Shown here: positions 43,050 to 51,752 of the stretch, one piece after another
Position numbering within the stretch: position 1 is the stretch's first letter
Layout of the letters: the number at the start of each line of letters is the position of its first letter
From: Caenimonas sedimenti
Lineage (GTDB): Bacteria; Pseudomonadota; Gammaproteobacteria; Burkholderiales; Burkholderiaceae_C
Direction: 5' to 3'
Length of the DNA stretch: 64,000 nt
Assembly: GCF_007833165.1 (NCBI RefSeq)
Contig: NZ_VOBQ01000002.1
Coordinates: forward strand, 1-64,000
Made by a program: the position numbers and the translations under genes
Notes under the pieces: model-generated
Database searches by the model: none
What the model saw: only the letters and a program-made list of their open reading frames with translations
What the model was told of the DNA's origin: nothing

Positions 43050-43100
43050 TCACTTGCGCTGCTGCTGCTGCTGCTCGCGCTGTTGGTTCTGCTGATCCAT
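43050..43100 (-). CDS. Sixteen-residue glutamine-rich microprotein
   Basis: A very short frame encoding MDQQNQQREQQQQQRK. AGGAG stands 7 bases before its ATG (CCAGGAGACCGAA), and a strong intrinsic terminator follows, so it forms a complete short transcription unit. It could be a small protein, a leader peptide, or the coding part of a dual-function RNA. I do not know a described function. Confidence 0.5.
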   Translation of the reverse strand: MDQQNQQREQQQQQRK

Positions 43101-43273
43101 TTCGGTCTCCTGGAGAGTTCGTGACTGACATTGGCCACGCGTCCCAAGTTACGCTGCGGCCGGTGGACCGCCTTCGTCGGACGATGACGACACGCGCGTA
43201 GGAAAAAGCCAGCGTGCAGCAAGCTTCAGCGCGATGGCCGGCGCTAAAATTCAAGGGCAGTACCAGGTGCCCC

Positions 43274-43645
43274 ATGGCAGTCCACGATCGAGCCGCGTTC
43301 GTCGCGATTTCTTCACGGCTCATCGTCGAGCTGGACGATCACCTGCCCGAGGTGGAGGAATTGATCGCCCACTGGCTGGACATGGAGAAGTACCTGCGCC
43401 TCAGTGCGGCCATCGACCGCATGGGCAGGTACTGCCACGCGGTGCCCCAGCTGGTCGGGCCGTGGGCGGACGTGCTGATCACCCATACCGAGCTGATCCA
43501 CTGCGCGTGGGAAACGGCGGCCGGGCAGTGCGCCGTCGCCACGGATCCGGCGGTGCAGGCTGCATTGAAGGTGCTTGCCGAGGCGCTGGTTCGGGCCCGC
43601 GAAGCCGCGCTCTGGGTGGCCGAAAACAAGGGCCGCGCGCGCTGA
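43274..43645 (+). CDS. Small helical protein, paralogue of the one at 41.9 kb
   Basis: A 123-residue all-helical protein (start MAVHDRAAFVAISSRLIVEL). The segment AIDRMGRYCHAVPQLVGPWA then ELIHCAWE aligns with the protein at 41896-42249, sharing D-R-M, A-x-P-x-L, the Trp and the E-L...W-E ending. The start is ATG at 43274. It has no recognised family. It converges on the DUF2269 gene. Confidence 0.68.
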   Translation: MAVHDRAAFVAISSRLIVELDDHLPEVEELIAHWLDMEKYLRLSAAIDRMGRYCHAVPQLVGPWADVLITHTELIHCAWETAAGQCAVATDPAVQAALKVLAEALVRAREAALWVAENKGRAR

Positions 43646-43653
43646 GCTCCCGT

Positions 43654-44115
43654 TCAACCCGGCTTGGCGATCATCAGCCAGAAGATCGCCAGGAAAGCCA
43701 GCAGCGCTGGAATGCCCAGCACCACCCAGGCCTTGAAGAAGCGCCAATAGGCGGCCGGCAGTTCGCCCTGCGCCACGCCCTGCGCCGCCAGGTCGCGCAG
43801 GCGCATCTGCAACCACACCACGGGGAGCCAGCAGGCGATGGCGATGCCATACAAGACGAGCGAGGCCGATAGCCAGCGCGTGGCAAGCGGCATGCCCATC
43901 AGATGGACCAGCCAGAGGCCGGTCAGCGGTTGCAGCACCGCGGTGGTCGCGGTGAACATCCAGTCGGCGCGCACCACCCAGCGCGTCACGCCCGCGGTGA
44001 AGCGCACGTCGCGGCTCAAGCTCGCCACCAGCAGGTAGAACGCGGAGCCGATCCCCGTGCCGAACAGCACGGTGGACGACAGGACGTGCAGCCACTTGAC
44101 GATCAGGTATTCCAC
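43654..44115 (-). CDS. DUF2269-type membrane protein
   Basis: A 153-residue inner-membrane protein with four hydrophobic segments; VKWLHVLSSTVLFGTGIGSA is the family's first helix. It starts 4 bases after the stop of the epimerase/DoxX gene. The pairing of an NAD(P)-epimerase-DoxX protein with DUF2269 is common in proteobacteria and has no settled function. Confidence 0.82.
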   Translation of the reverse strand: MEYLIVKWLHVLSSTVLFGTGIGSAFYLLVASLSRDVRFTAGVTRWVVRADWMFTATTAVLQPLTGLWLVHLMGMPLATRWLSASLVLYGIAIACWLPVVWLQMRLRDLAAQGVAQGELPAAYWRFFKAWVVLGIPALLAFLAIFWLMIAKPG

Positions 44116-44118
44116 CGG

Positions 44119-45399
44119 TCAGCGCCTCCTGCTTTCCAGGGCCCAGGCCATGGCGATGCCAGCCAGCATGGGCAGGTTCTTCGACAGCGGGCCGTACGGG
44201 TGCAGCCACCAGTGCGGCATGCGCACCGTGATCATGAGCGTGTAGCCGAGGATGACCGCAAACTGCGCCGCCCAGAGCCAGCCGCGGTCGCGCGAACCCG
44301 GCAGCAGAATGAGGATTCCCAGCACGAGATCGATCGCGGCGCCCGCGAAAAGCGCCGCCATCGCCGGGCGGCCCGAAAGCCCGAAATCGTCCAGCAGGGC
44401 CAGGCTGCCCTCGATCGGGTAGAGCCCGAAGGACATCAGTGCCGTCCAGATCCACACGAAGGCGATGGTCCAGCGCAATGGTGGAAGCAACCAGTGCAGA
44501 ACGGCTTGCGTGCGTGCGGCCGGTGCCGCGGCCCCATCCATGAAAGTGGCGGGCGGTCGCGGTGGCCGGTCTAGCAGTGAAGTGAAAGCCCCGGCGTCCG
44601 CCGCGTTGCCGCGCAGCAGCATGGCGACGGCATCCCGGTCGATCACGGTGGAGACCCATCCCGCGGCGCGCCCAGCGGCCAGGCACAGGCCGTGCGGCAC
44701 CGGGATCACCACGGCGCGCCGGCGGAAATCCATCGCCCGGCGGAGTTCGGCCAGGTAACCATCGATCGGCAGCGGAGCCGGACCGACGAAGGCGAGGGTG
44801 CGTGTTCCCGTCCCGGGCTGTTCGACCAGGCGCAGCAGCCCTTCGATCACGTCGTCCACATGCACTGGCTGCACGAGCGGCCCGCCGGCGGGCAATGGCA
44901 ACGCCGGCAGCGCAGCGAGGCTCTGGAACAGCGTGGCGCTGGGGCCGTCCGGTGCATACACCAGCGACGGTTGAACGATGACTGAAGGGACGGGCAGCGA
45001 ACGCAGGCAGTCGTCGCCCGTACGCTTGCTCAGGTGGTAGGCCGACGCAGCCTGCGCATCGCTGCCCAGCGCTGAGATCTGGATGACCAGCCGCACACCG
45101 GAGCCGGCGCAGGCGCGGAACAGTTCACAAGGGGCCCGGGCATGCAGCGCATCGAAATCCTGGCCGCGCCCCGCCCGGAGGATCCCGACGGCGTTGACGA
45201 CGATCTCCACGCCCGCGAGCCGCTCCGTCCACCAGGCCTCTGGGGGCACGGAAGAGAAATCGACCTCGAGAAAGCTGGCACCGCGCGGCAGCCCGTTGGG
45301 CGAGCGCGACGCGCCAATGACGCTGTAGCCACGGTCCAGCAAGGCCGCGCACAGACGTCGGCCGATCAGACCCGTGGCGCCGGCGACGAGCACTCTCAT
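44119..45399 (-). CDS. NAD(P)-epimerase fused to a DoxX-like membrane domain
   Basis: A 426-residue fusion. Residues 1-280 form an atypical SDR (GATGLIGRRLCAALLDRG; YHLSKR as the active Tyr region). Residues about 310-426 hold four membrane segments of the DoxX-like type (FVWIWTALMSFGLYP and WLWAAQFAVILGYTL). It likely links a redox cofactor to a membrane reaction. It forms an operon with the DUF2269 gene. Confidence 0.82.
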   Translation of the reverse strand: MRVLVAGATGLIGRRLCAALLDRGYSVIGASRSPNGLPRGASFLEVDFSSVPPEAWWTERLAGVEIVVNAVGILRAGRGQDFDALHARAPCELFRACAGSGVRLVIQISALGSDAQAASAYHLSKRTGDDCLRSLPVPSVIVQPSLVYAPDGPSATLFQSLAALPALPLPAGGPLVQPVHVDDVIEGLLRLVEQPGTGTRTLAFVGPAPLPIDGYLAELRRAMDFRRRAVVIPVPHGLCLAAGRAAGWVSTVIDRDAVAMLLRGNAADAGAFTSLLDRPPRPPATFMDGAAAPAARTQAVLHWLLPPLRWTIAFVWIWTALMSFGLYPIEGSLALLDDFGLSGRPAMAALFAGAAIDLVLGILILLPGSRDRGWLWAAQFAVILGYTLMITVRMPHWWLHPYGPLSKNLPMLAGIAMAWALESRRR

Positions 45400-45527
45400 G
45401 GCCGCATGCTAGCCGCCACTGGCTGCCCGGCGGCGGACGCGAGCCGATCGAATCGGTCGGCACGCGCCTACGCCGGGCACTGCGTGGCGCGGCGATATTG
45501 GGGGACTCGCCAACTCGGAGCAACGCG

Positions 45528-46040
45528 ATGGATTGGAAACAGGTCTTGAAGGAAGCATTCGTGGCCGGCAGCATGGGCAGCCTGTTGTCCTCGGTCGTCC
45601 TGGTGATGGCCGGCCGGCGCGAGTCCGGCTCGGCGGCCGCCCCCGTGAACGCGGTGAGCCACTGGATGTGGGACCGGGAAAGCCTCAGGACCGATGCGGT
45701 CGACTGGAAGCACACCGCGGCCGGTTACGCCACCCATCATGGCGCCGCGGTGTTCTGGGCCGCGCTGCACGCCGCCGCCGCGGAAGGCCGGCCGGCATTG
45801 CGGACGCCGCAAGCCGTCGTCACCGGCGCCGTCGTCACGAGTGCATTGGCGAACCTCGTCGACTACTGCGTTGTACCGAAGCGCCTGACGCCGGGCTTCG
45901 AACACCGGCTCTCGACCGGCGCGATGGTGGGCGTTTACGGCGCCATGGCCCTCGGGCTCGCGGCCGGCGCGTGGCTGATGCGCCGCCCGCCGCAGTTGCG
46001 GCTGCCGCAGCGGCCGCAAGAGCCACAGCTGGAAGAGTGA
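45528..46040 (+). CDS. Hypothetical membrane protein
   Basis: A 170-residue protein with three or four hydrophobic segments (AGSMGSLLSSVVLVMAG, HGAAVFWAALHAAAA, AVVTGAVVTSALANL, GVYGAMALGLAAGAW). It starts at ATG 45528 with GGAG about 9 bases before it. Its TGA overlaps the GTG of the next gene, so the two are coupled. It is not recognised. Confidence 0.68.
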   Translation: MDWKQVLKEAFVAGSMGSLLSSVVLVMAGRRESGSAAAPVNAVSHWMWDRESLRTDAVDWKHTAAGYATHHGAAVFWAALHAAAAEGRPALRTPQAVVTGAVVTSALANLVDYCVVPKRLTPGFEHRLSTGAMVGVYGAMALGLAAGAWLMRRPPQLRLPQRPQEPQLEE

Positions 46041-46603
46041 CGGACCTGCCCCGCCAGCTGCTGGCCTACGGGATCCTGCCGCTCTGGGTGGCGGCCGGGC
46101 TGGCGGATTGGTGGTGCCACCGCCGGACGTCGATCGAAACGACGAGCGGGGTGCGCGAATCGGCCTTCCACCTTGCGCTGTTCGCGCAGATGGGCGTCGG
46201 CGTGCTGGCCGTCCTGCTGCTGCAGGTCAATGCAGCGATTCTCTTGCTGCTCGGGCTCTTGTTCGTGCTGCACGAGCTGACCACGTGGGCGGAGCTGCGT
46301 TTCGTGGTGGCGCGCCGGGAAGTCCGCCCGATCGAGCAGATGATTCACAGCTTGATGGAGATCCTGCCGCTGTCGGCGCTGTTGCTGCTCGTGGTCGTGG
46401 CGGGCATGAACGCGAGTCTCCCGGACTGGCGCCTGCGGCTGAAAGACGAGCCGCTGCCGCCGGCGTACCTGGTGGGGGTCGTGGTTGCGGTCGTCTTGCT
46501 CAACGTGCTGCCGTTGCTCGAAGAATTCCGCCGGTGCTGGCGAGCGCGACCCGCAATGAAAAGGCCGCCGCGCCCTGGAGGTGCGACGGCCCGCATGGAC
46601 TGA
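46037..46603 (+). CDS. Hypothetical membrane protein, coupled to the preceding gene
   Basis: A 188-residue protein with about five hydrophobic segments (LLAYGILPLWVAAGLADWWC; LALFAQMGVGVLAVLLLQV; AILLLLGLLFVLHELTTW). The start is a GTG inside the previous stop (GTGA). The WWCHRRTSIETTSGVRES segment recalls diguanylate-phosphodiesterase-neighbour membrane proteins, but no function is known. Confidence 0.66.
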   Translation: MTDLPRQLLAYGILPLWVAAGLADWWCHRRTSIETTSGVRESAFHLALFAQMGVGVLAVLLLQVNAAILLLLGLLFVLHELTTWAELRFVVARREVRPIEQMIHSLMEILPLSALLLLVVVAGMNASLPDWRLRLKDEPLPPAYLVGVVVAVVLLNVLPLLEEFRRCWRARPAMKRPPRPGGATARMD

Positions 46604-46630
46604 GGCGCTTGCGCACCTCATGAGCCGACC

Positions 46631-46942
46631 TCAGCGATTGCCGCCCTGGTTGCCGCCCTGGTTCCCGCCTTGACTGCCGCCTTGGTTGCCACCGCCGCTG
46701 GCCTGGCCGCCCTTGCGGCCGGCTTCGCGCGCTTCTTCCGAGGTGAACTCATGGGCGTTGCCGCTCTCATGGGCGGCCTTGCCGCCCTCGCTGGCGATCT
46801 CGCGCTGGCGTTCCGGATCCATGGACGCAAAGCCACGCTCCGACTTGCCGCCCTGATTGCCCCCTTGATTGCCCCCTTGGCTGCCCCCGCCCTGGTTGCC
46901 GCCCTGGTTGCCGCCGCCCTGGTTACCTTGGTTCGATGCCAT
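46631..46942 (-). CDS. KGG/con-10-type stress protein with GNQGG repeats
   Basis: A 103-residue hydrophilic protein. The first 30 residues and last 20 are GNQGG repeats; the middle carries two KGG-type motifs (RGFASMDPERQREIASEGGK and FTSEEAREAGRKGGQASGGG). These proteins (like B. subtilis GsiB or fungal con-10) appear under desiccation or general stress. The start is ATG at 46942 (MASNQGNQGG); the longer frame upstream lacks the repeats. Confidence 0.85.
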   Translation of the reverse strand: MASNQGNQGGGNQGGNQGGGSQGGNQGGNQGGKSERGFASMDPERQREIASEGGKAAHESGNAHEFTSEEAREAGRKGGQASGGGNQGGSQGGNQGGNQGGNR

Positions 46943-47104
46943 CTTGACTCCTGAAAGTTGTTGGGCGCCAGCCCCCTGCCGGCGCCACGGAGCTGATTTG
47001 GGACGACGGTGTGTCCTTGTCATGTCGGCAGAAACCGCATCTCCTGTCGGATTCGGCTCACGCACAGGTCGGGCCCGCACTCTCCGAGCGATAGCGTCCA
47101 GGCT

Positions 47105-47518
47105 CTACCGGATGCGCTCGACCTTCACGGTCACCGGGCCGGGCCGGTTGAAGATGCCGGCGCTGCCTTCCACGCGGCCGATGCGGATGATGCCGGGGGA
47201 GGGGACCGTGCCATCCGTGTAGTAGATGACGAATGCGTTGTTGCCCCACACGCCGAGGTCGCCGCTCTTGAAGTCCAGCGTCCGCGTGTGTTCCGCGAGC
47301 GGGGTGGGAAGACGGCTCGTCTTTTCCTGCCGGAGGTGGTCGTCCATGGGGATGTCCAGTGGCAGCATCCGCAGGAGCGATCGGGCCGCCGGATTGTCGT
47401 CCAGCCGCGCGGTGACTTCGCCCCACGGGGACGAGATGCGGATGCGTTCGGTGGCCATGGAGGTTCCGGTGATGACAAGGAATGCGGTGAGCACCGCGAG
47501 TCGTGCAAGCTTGCTCAT
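47105..47518 (-). CDS. Exported cyclophilin-like-fold protein
   Basis: A 137-residue protein with a signal peptide (KLARLAVLTAFLVITGTSMA) and a cyclophilin-like domain: RLPTPLAEHTRTLDFKSGDL, then GVWGNNAFVIYYTDG and IIRIGRVEG. Proteins of this family resemble but are not known to be prolyl isomerases. It is the last of three genes, after a carboxymuconolactone-decarboxylase-family gene and a 43-residue membrane protein. Confidence 0.76.
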   Translation of the reverse strand: MSKLARLAVLTAFLVITGTSMATERIRISSPWGEVTARLDDNPAARSLLRMLPLDIPMDDHLRQEKTSRLPTPLAEHTRTLDFKSGDLGVWGNNAFVIYYTDGTVPSPGIIRIGRVEGSAGIFNRPGPVTVKVERIR

Positions 47519-47527
47519 GGCTGTGCG

Positions 47528-47659
47528 TCAGCAACGCGCCAGCAGCATGGCCAGGCAACCCGTGGCGAACAGGCTGGCCAGCGAGAGGCTGGCCCACATG
47601 TCGACGAGCGTGCCAGGATCGAATGCGGTGAAGGTGCCACCCTGTGATTGGATCTGCAT
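47528..47659 (-). CDS. 43-residue single-pass membrane protein
   Basis: A short frame between two genes of the operon. It starts MQIQSQGGTFTAFDPGTLVD and ends in one membrane helix (ASLSLASLFATGCLAMLLAR). AGGA lies 8 bases before its ATG, and it sits 14 bases after the CMD gene stop and 9 before the next start, so it fits the operon exactly. It is not annotated in any family I know. Confidence 0.55.
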   Translation of the reverse strand: MQIQSQGGTFTAFDPGTLVDMWASLSLASLFATGCLAMLLARC

Positions 47660-47673
47660 GGTGAGTTCCTGTG

Positions 47674-48399
47674 TCATGAGCCTGCCAGATGCTTGTCGAG
47701 TGCCGCGCGCGTCCGGCCGGCCGCTTCAGGCTGCCCAGCCCGTGCAAGGACCTCTGCGAGCTCTCGCAGCTGCGCTGCCGTCAGCCCGACGTTCATGCTG
47801 ATGCGGATGTGGGATTGCAGTTGCGACTCCACGCCCGTCATCGCCGCGAGCGCACCCACGGTGGCGAGCTCGCGGCTTTGCCAATCGAGGTTGTCGCGCG
47901 CGAAGATGTCGCCGAACAGATGTGTCTTGAGATACTCGTCGATGGCGGGCGCGAACTCGAACAGCGGGCCCTTCACAGGCGCACCTGACAACTTCGTCTG
48001 GTTCGCCGTGCCGGCCTCGAGCAATGCCTGGCCGGTCGGAACCGGGCCCGGGCCGCGGCCGGGCGTGTCCTGGATGCCGCGCTGCCTGCGCGCGTCGAGG
48101 ACCTTCATCAGTTCGCCCAGAGCGTTGAGGCTGCGTGGGAAGCCCGCGTAGGCATACATCTGCACCAGGATCTCTTTCGCATCGCTCACGGTGAGTCCGG
48201 CGTCGAGGCCGCGGTGGAGAGCGGCGTTCAATTGCGGCAGGTCACCGACCGCGGTCGCCGCGGTGATCGGCGCGATGGCCTGTTGCCTCGAGGAAAGCGC
48301 GCTTTGCGCGGGTTGCGCGGCGGCGAGCGCCGCGGCCCCCGCCGTCACGATGGCAAGCACCAGGTTCCGCAGTGCGCTAGCGGGCGTTGTACTGTTCAT
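47674..48399 (-). CDS. Exported carboxymuconolactone-decarboxylase-family protein
   Basis: A 241-residue protein with a signal peptide (NLVLAIVTAGAAALAAAQPA), then two CMD-type helical domains: LNALGELMKVLDARR and ELATVGALAAMTGVESQLQS with SMNVGLTAAQLRELAEVL. It lacks the Cys-x-x-Cys pair of peroxidase members. It is probably a lactonase or peroxidase relative working in the periplasm. It is divergent from a LysR gene, its probable regulator. Confidence 0.82.
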   Translation of the reverse strand: MNSTTPASALRNLVLAIVTAGAAALAAAQPAQSALSSRQQAIAPITAATAVGDLPQLNAALHRGLDAGLTVSDAKEILVQMYAYAGFPRSLNALGELMKVLDARRQRGIQDTPGRGPGPVPTGQALLEAGTANQTKLSGAPVKGPLFEFAPAIDEYLKTHLFGDIFARDNLDWQSRELATVGALAAMTGVESQLQSHIRISMNVGLTAAQLRELAEVLARAGQPEAAGRTRAALDKHLAGS

Positions 48400-48593
48400 C
48401 GCTGACCTTCTCCATCCAGTTCACATTCTTGCCGTCCAGCGTGCCGGTCACCGCGCTGTTCCATCGGTTCGTCATCATCATGCGATGGATGGTAGGCGCG
48501 CCCGAACCGGATGAACGCGCGATGGCCGCAAGCGCTTATGAGCTGTCCACATCAATGCAACCCATGCATAGAATGGACCTGCCACACGCTCCC

Positions 48594-49487
48594 ATGCCTC
48601 GCGAAAACATCAACGACCTCCTCGCCTTCCTGGCCGTCGCCCAGGAGCGCAGCTTCACCCGCGCGGCCGGCAAGCTCGGGGTCTCGCAGTCCGCCTTGAG
48701 CCACACCATTCGAGCCCTCGAAACACGCATGGGGGTGCGGCTGCTGTCGCGCACCACGCGCAGCGTCTCGCCAACGGATGCGGGCGAGCGGCTGCTGCAG
48801 ACGGTGCGGCCGCGGCTGGAGGAGATCGAGGCCGAGATCGCCGCCGTCAGCGAACTCGGCGAGAAGGCCATGGGGGCGATCCGCATCACGGCGATCGACC
48901 ATGTCATCGATTCGGTGCTGTGGCCCCGGCTGGCACCCGTGATCGCAGAGTACCCGGATCTGCGCCTCGAGCTGAGCGCCGACTACCGCATGGTCGACAT
49001 CGCCGCTGAACGCTTCGACATCGGCGTGCGCTACGGCGACCAGGTGCAGAAGGACATGGTCGCGGTGCGCCTGACGCCGGAGGTGCCGATGACCATCGTG
49101 GCCTCGCCGCGCTACTTCGAGACCCACAAGGTGCCCACCTGTGTGCGCGACCTGGCGCGGCACAACTGCATCACCATCCGGCTCTCGTCGTCCGGCGGTC
49201 TCTATGCGTGGGAACTGCTCGACGACGGCCGCAAGGTGGATGCCAAGGTGAGCGGGCAGATCATCGTCAACGGCGCCTACCAGCTGCTCAATGCCGCGCT
49301 CAGCGGCTACGGCCTGGCCTTCCTGCCGGAGGAACTGACACAGCCGCACGTGGAAGCCGGCCGCCTGCGACGGGTGCTGGACGAGGCCTGCCCGCCCTTT
49401 GCCGGACTGCATGCCTACTACCCCAGCCACCGCAATTCCTCGCGGGCCTTGCGGATCGTGATCGAGGCGATCCGCCACCGGGCCTAG
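48594..49487 (+). CDS. LysR-family transcriptional regulator
   Basis: A 297-residue LTTR: winged helix with FLAVAQERSFTRAAGKLGVS then QSALSHTIRALETRMGVRLL, effector domain with IVNGAYQLLNAALSGYGLAF. The start is ATG at 48594 (MPRENINDLL); ATG at 48573 is possible. It is divergent from the CMD operon and followed by paoC on the opposite strand, so it may control either. Confidence 0.87.
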   Translation: MPRENINDLLAFLAVAQERSFTRAAGKLGVSQSALSHTIRALETRMGVRLLSRTTRSVSPTDAGERLLQTVRPRLEEIEAEIAAVSELGEKAMGAIRITAIDHVIDSVLWPRLAPVIAEYPDLRLELSADYRMVDIAAERFDIGVRYGDQVQKDMVAVRLTPEVPMTIVASPRYFETHKVPTCVRDLARHNCITIRLSSSGGLYAWELLDDGRKVDAKVSGQIIVNGAYQLLNAALSGYGLAFLPEELTQPHVEAGRLRRVLDEACPPFAGLHAYYPSHRNSSRALRIVIEAIRHRA

Positions 49488-49491
49488 CGGT

Positions 49492-51750
49492 TCAGATCGC
49501 GGGCAGGCCCTTGAGCAGCTTGTCCAGCGTGATCGGATAGTCGCGCACCCGCACGCCCGTGGCGTTGTAGACCGCGTTGGCCACGGCCGCGGCCGCCCCG
49601 CAGATGCCGAGTTCCCCGACGCCCTTGGCCTTCATCGGCGACGAGGTGGGGTCCACCTCGTCCAGGAAGATCACTTCCTGGTGCGGGATGTCGGCGTGCA
49701 CCGGCACCTCGTAGCCAGCCAGGTCGTGGTTCACGAACAGGCCGAGCCGCTTGTCCACGGCGAGCTCCTCCATCAGCGCCGCACCCACCCCCATCGTCAT
49801 GCCGCCGATCACCTGGCTGCGCGCCGTCTTGGGGTTCAGGATGCGCCCGGCCGCGCAGACGGCCAGCATGCGGCGCACCCGCGTCTCGCCCGTGGCGGCG
49901 TCGACGCCGACCTCCACGAAATGCGCGCCGAAGGTCGCCTGCTGGAATTGTTTGTTGAGGTCGCCGAACTCGATGGCATCTTCCGCGACGATTCCCTGAT
50001 CGCCCGCCACTTCGCCGAGCGGGATGCTGCGCGATCCCGCGCGGATCTGGCCATTGGCGAACACGGCAGTGCCGACGGCCAACCCTGCCTTCTGCGCGAC
50101 GGCTTCCCGCAGCTTCATGCACGCCGCATAGACGCCGGCGGTCGAACTGTTGCCGCCCCATTGGCCACCGGAGCCGCACGAGATCGGATAGGTGGAGTCG
50201 CCCAGTTTCACGACGACCCGTTCGAGCCGCACGCCCATCATCTCCGCCGCCGTCTGGGCGATCACGGTGTAGCTGCCGGTGCCGATGTCCGTCATGTCGC
50301 TTTCGACGGTCACGAAGCCGCGCCGGTCGAGGCGCACGCGCGCGCCGGACTTCATCACCAGGTTGTCGCGGATCGCCGCCGCCACGCCCAGGCCGACCAG
50401 CCACCGGCCGTCACGCACGCGCCCAGGCAGCGGATTGCGCTTGTCCCAGCCGAAGCGCCGGGCGCCGAGCCGGAAGCACTCGACCAGTTGCCGCTGCGAG
50501 AAGGGCGGATGCGGGTTGTGCTTCTCGGTGGGTGCCTTGGACTGCGGATCGTTCGAGGCCGGCTTGGCCGGGTTGTCGGGCACCACCTGCGTGTCGTTGG
50601 CGATGCGGAAGGCCACCGGGTCCATGCCCAGCTTCTCCGCCATCTCGTCCATCGCGATTTCCAGGGCGGCCAGGCCCGGCGCCTCGTTCGGCGCGCGCAT
50701 GGCGTTGGCTTCGGGCAGGTCCAGCACGCTGATCCGGTTCGCCGTCATGCGATGCGGGCCGGCGTAGAGGGAACGGGTCTGGATCGCCGCCGCTTCCGGG
50801 CCGCCCTCCGGCAGGTTGCCCGACCAGCTCTCGTGCGCGATCGCCGTGATCTTGCCGTCGCGATCGGCGCCGATGCGGATGCGCTGGATGGTTGCGGCGC
50901 GGTGCACCGTGTTGTTGGGGATCAGGGCACGCGGCATGGCGACGCGGACGGGGCGCCGGGCCGCGCGCGCGCCGAGGGCCGCGAGCAGCGCATCGGCACG
51001 CAGCCAGAGCTTGGCGCCGAAGCCGCCGCCGATGAAGGGGGATGCCACGCGCACCTTGTCTGCGGGGATCCCGAGCGTCTTGGCGGCGTCCGCCGCGGTC
51101 CACGCGATCATCTGGTTGGCGGTCCAGAGCGTGAGCTGGTCGCCGTTCCAGGCAGCGACACTCGCGAACGGCTCGATCATCGAATGCGATTCGTCCGCGG
51201 TGCTGTAACTGGCATCGAGTTGCACCGGGGCCTGCGCGAAGTTGACCGTGAAGTCGCCGACCGCGGTTTCCGCGGCGGCACCGTTGCTCTCCACCGGCTT
51301 GGCCGAATCCGTCGCCGCCGCGAGGTCGTAGACGCCCTGGGCGCGCGCGTACTCGACACGCACCAGGTGAGCCGCCGCGCGGGCCTGTTCGAAGGTCTCG
51401 GCCACGACCACCGCCACCGCCTGGTGGTAGTGCTGGATGTCCGGGCCGCCGAGCAGATGGGCGGTGTTGAAGGTGCCCTTGCCGAGCTTGCCGGCGTTCT
51501 CCGCCGTCACGATGGCGAGCACGCCTGGCGCGGCCCGGGCCGACGTCAAGTCCATGGAAACGATGCGTCCCTTGGCGATGGCCGCGCCGACGATGTAGCC
51601 GTGCGCCTGGTTGGCCGCGACGTCGTGGCGATCGTTCGCATACGCGGCCGTCCCGGTGGTCTTGAGCGGCCCGTCGACGCGGTCGACCGCCTTGCCGACC
51701 ACCTTGAGCTGGTCGATGGGGTTGCTGGTGGCTGGGGTGTCGAATTTCAT
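49492..51750 (-). CDS. paoC: Periplasmic aldehyde oxidoreductase, molybdenum subunit
   Basis: A 752-residue xanthine-oxidase-family large subunit. It has FIGGGFGAKLW, GSGGQWGGNSST and the catalytic Glu713 in KGVGELGICGAA. In E. coli PaoC the same Glu activates the molybdenum centre that oxidises aromatic aldehydes. It starts 2 bases after paoB. It is the last gene of paoABC. The cofactor insertion factor PaoD is not adjacent. Confidence 0.92.
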   Translation of the reverse strand: MKFDTPATSNPIDQLKVVGKAVDRVDGPLKTTGTAAYANDRHDVAANQAHGYIVGAAIAKGRIVSMDLTSARAAPGVLAIVTAENAGKLGKGTFNTAHLLGGPDIQHYHQAVAVVVAETFEQARAAAHLVRVEYARAQGVYDLAAATDSAKPVESNGAAAETAVGDFTVNFAQAPVQLDASYSTADESHSMIEPFASVAAWNGDQLTLWTANQMIAWTAADAAKTLGIPADKVRVASPFIGGGFGAKLWLRADALLAALGARAARRPVRVAMPRALIPNNTVHRAATIQRIRIGADRDGKITAIAHESWSGNLPEGGPEAAAIQTRSLYAGPHRMTANRISVLDLPEANAMRAPNEAPGLAALEIAMDEMAEKLGMDPVAFRIANDTQVVPDNPAKPASNDPQSKAPTEKHNPHPPFSQRQLVECFRLGARRFGWDKRNPLPGRVRDGRWLVGLGVAAAIRDNLVMKSGARVRLDRRGFVTVESDMTDIGTGSYTVIAQTAAEMMGVRLERVVVKLGDSTYPISCGSGGQWGGNSSTAGVYAACMKLREAVAQKAGLAVGTAVFANGQIRAGSRSIPLGEVAGDQGIVAEDAIEFGDLNKQFQQATFGAHFVEVGVDAATGETRVRRMLAVCAAGRILNPKTARSQVIGGMTMGVGAALMEELAVDKRLGLFVNHDLAGYEVPVHADIPHQEVIFLDEVDPTSSPMKAKGVGELGICGAAAAVANAVYNATGVRVRDYPITLDKLLKGLPAI

Positions 51751-51752
51751 GG

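Noticed and set aside
46631..46942. GNQGG repeat region as a DNA tandem repeat or CRISPR-like array
   Set aside because: The repeat follows codons of the KGG stress protein and the units are 15 bases without spacers.
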